Shown here piece by piece: positions 4,837 to 5,467 of a DNA stretch of 5,467 bases (the stretch's first letter is position 1; the number at the start of each line of letters is the position of its first letter). A program made the position numbers and the translations under genes. Source of the stretch: JAWXTS01 sp044433305. GTDB taxonomy: Bacteria > Bacteroidota > Bacteroidia > Bacteroidales > Rikenellaceae. The notes beneath the pieces were generated by a model, which had not been told where the DNA came from, ran no database searches, and saw only the letters and a program-made list of their open reading frames with translations. The stretch is from assembly GCA_044433305.1 (NCBI GenBank), contig JAWXTS010000090.1:1-5467 (forward strand), given 5' to 3'.

Positions 4837-5467
4837 TCATAATGAACTGTTTTTAGCTCTTTTTGCCATTGCCGAGGCGAATACAAAATCATTTAGTTCT
4901 GCATTGTCAGCATGGAGAATTTCTGTCTTTGTTCCTTCCCACCAAAGCTCACCCTTATATATAAAGGCAATCTTTTCACCAATTTCCATCACCGAGTTCA
5001 TGTCGTGGGTGTTGATAATAGTGGTTATATTATACTCCTGAGTAATCTCCTGAATAAGGTTGTCAATCACGTTTGAGGTCATAGGGTCTAGTCCTGAGTT
5101 AGGCTCATCACAAAATAAATATTTTGGATTCATGACTATTGCTCGTGCAATGGCCACACGTTTGACCATACCTCCACTTATCTCGGCAGGATAAAGTTTA
5201 TTTACTGTTTTTAGTAAGTTTACGCGATTAAGGCAGAAGTTTACTCTGTCTAGTTTTTCGCTTTCGCTCATATTGGTGAATAAATCCAACGGTAGTCTCA
5301 CATTTTGTTCGACCGTAGAGGAATCAAGAAGCGCGCCATTCTGAAAAATCATGCCCACCTGTTGGCGCATGGCCTTCTTGTCTTTGAACGAGAGCCTGCT
5401 GTAATTGACATCATGGTAGAATATATCACCCTGGTCTATGGTATGAAGACCTACAAGCGATTTAAGC
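4837..5467 (-). CDS. ABC transporter ATP-binding protein, MlaF-like (5' end outside window)
   Basis: This ATPase subunit resembles MlaF (YrbF/Ttg2A), which powers phospholipid or related hydrophobic-molecule transport between the inner and outer membranes with MlaE- and MlaD-type partners. The C-terminal 209 residues are visible. The frame runs to the window edge, so the ATG at 5368-5370 is internal, and the sequence upstream (LKSLVGL, then DQGDIFYHDVNYS) is the region just after Walker A. Visible motifs are the Q-loop GMIFQNGALLDS (about 38-49 of this fragment), the signature ISGGM typical of Mla-type ATPases (96-100), Walker B YLFCDEP, the D-loop SGLDP, and the switch histidine in NTHDM. 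It ends in a short basic tail and TGA. The neighbouring mlaE permease gene is expected beyond the right edge but cannot be seen. Family assignment is good; substrate is inferred. Confidence 0.88.
   Translation of the reverse strand, partial: LKSLVGLHTIDQGDIFYHDVNYSRLSFKDKKAMRQQVGMIFQNGALLDSSTVEQNVRLPLDLFTNMSESEKLDRVNFCLNRVNLLKTVNKLYPAEISGGMVKRVAIARAIVMNPKYLFCDEPNSGLDPMTSNVIDNLIQEITQEYNITTIINTHDMNSVMEIGEKIAFIYKGELWWEGTKTEILHADNAELNDFVFASAMAKRAKNSSL

Noticed and set aside
4820..4837. AT-only hairpin ATTATT/AATAAT followed by TTTT on the minus strand
   Set aside because: Six A-T pairs are too weak for a reliable terminator, and it overlaps the ABC gene stop codon in very AT-rich sequence.
5368..5370. 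ATG as the start of the ABC transporter gene
   Set aside because: The frame is open and ABC-like upstream to the window edge, and starting here would remove Walker A.

Overview
The window looks like chromosomal core DNA from a member of the Bacteroidota, most likely the order Bacteroidales. Three things suggest this. The proteins resemble Bacteroidales versions, above all GlyRS, the DUF3127 OB-fold protein and type I GAPDH. Genes lack clear Shine-Dalgarno sequences and have A-rich leaders. Every visible transcription unit that has its 5' end in the window is preceded by the Bacteroidota -7 promoter element TAnnTTTG. The genus cannot be fixed from this stretch. No mobile element, CRISPR array, phage gene or defence island was seen.

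Layout, left to right. Positions 1-443 (minus) hold the N-terminal part of glycyl-tRNA synthetase, which leaves the window at the left edge and carries an in-frame UGA at codon 108. A compact divergent promoter region (about 444-559) separates it from a plus-strand pair, ruvX/yqgF (16S rRNA 5'-end maturation nuclease) and def (peptide deformylase), which overlap by 4 bases. Downstream lie a C7/G6 hairpin and a strong bidirectional terminator, then a minus-strand tRNA-Thr(GGU) with its own promoter. Everything to the right is on the minus strand: rsmA/ksgA (1801-2586), a two-gene operon of a cytoplasmic cyclophilin and a DUF3127 OB-fold protein (3556 down to 2736), gapA (3744-4748), and the C-terminal part of an MlaF-type ABC transporter ATPase running off the right edge (4837-5467). 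Terminator hairpins follow the DUF3127 gene and, less convincingly, gapA.

Most of the left half serves translation: tRNA charging (GlyRS), a tRNA-Thr, 16S rRNA processing (YqgF), 16S rRNA dimethylation (RsmA) and N-terminal deformylation of new proteins (Def). The right half is general housekeeping: protein folding, glycolysis and outer-membrane lipid transport. The unit boundaries are clear enough to read a promoter for each of six units and a terminator for most of them.

I did not find a convincing undescribed system. The most important anomaly is the UGA inside glyS. The frame stays intact and protein-like on both sides, and UGA is used as an ordinary stop by ruvX and the mlaF-like gene. 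A sequencing error, a recent nonsense mutation or readthrough is therefore more likely than a changed genetic code. Secondary points are a mis-callable ruvX start, back-to-back promoters between glyS and ruvX, and SSB-tip-like motifs in the DUF3127 protein.
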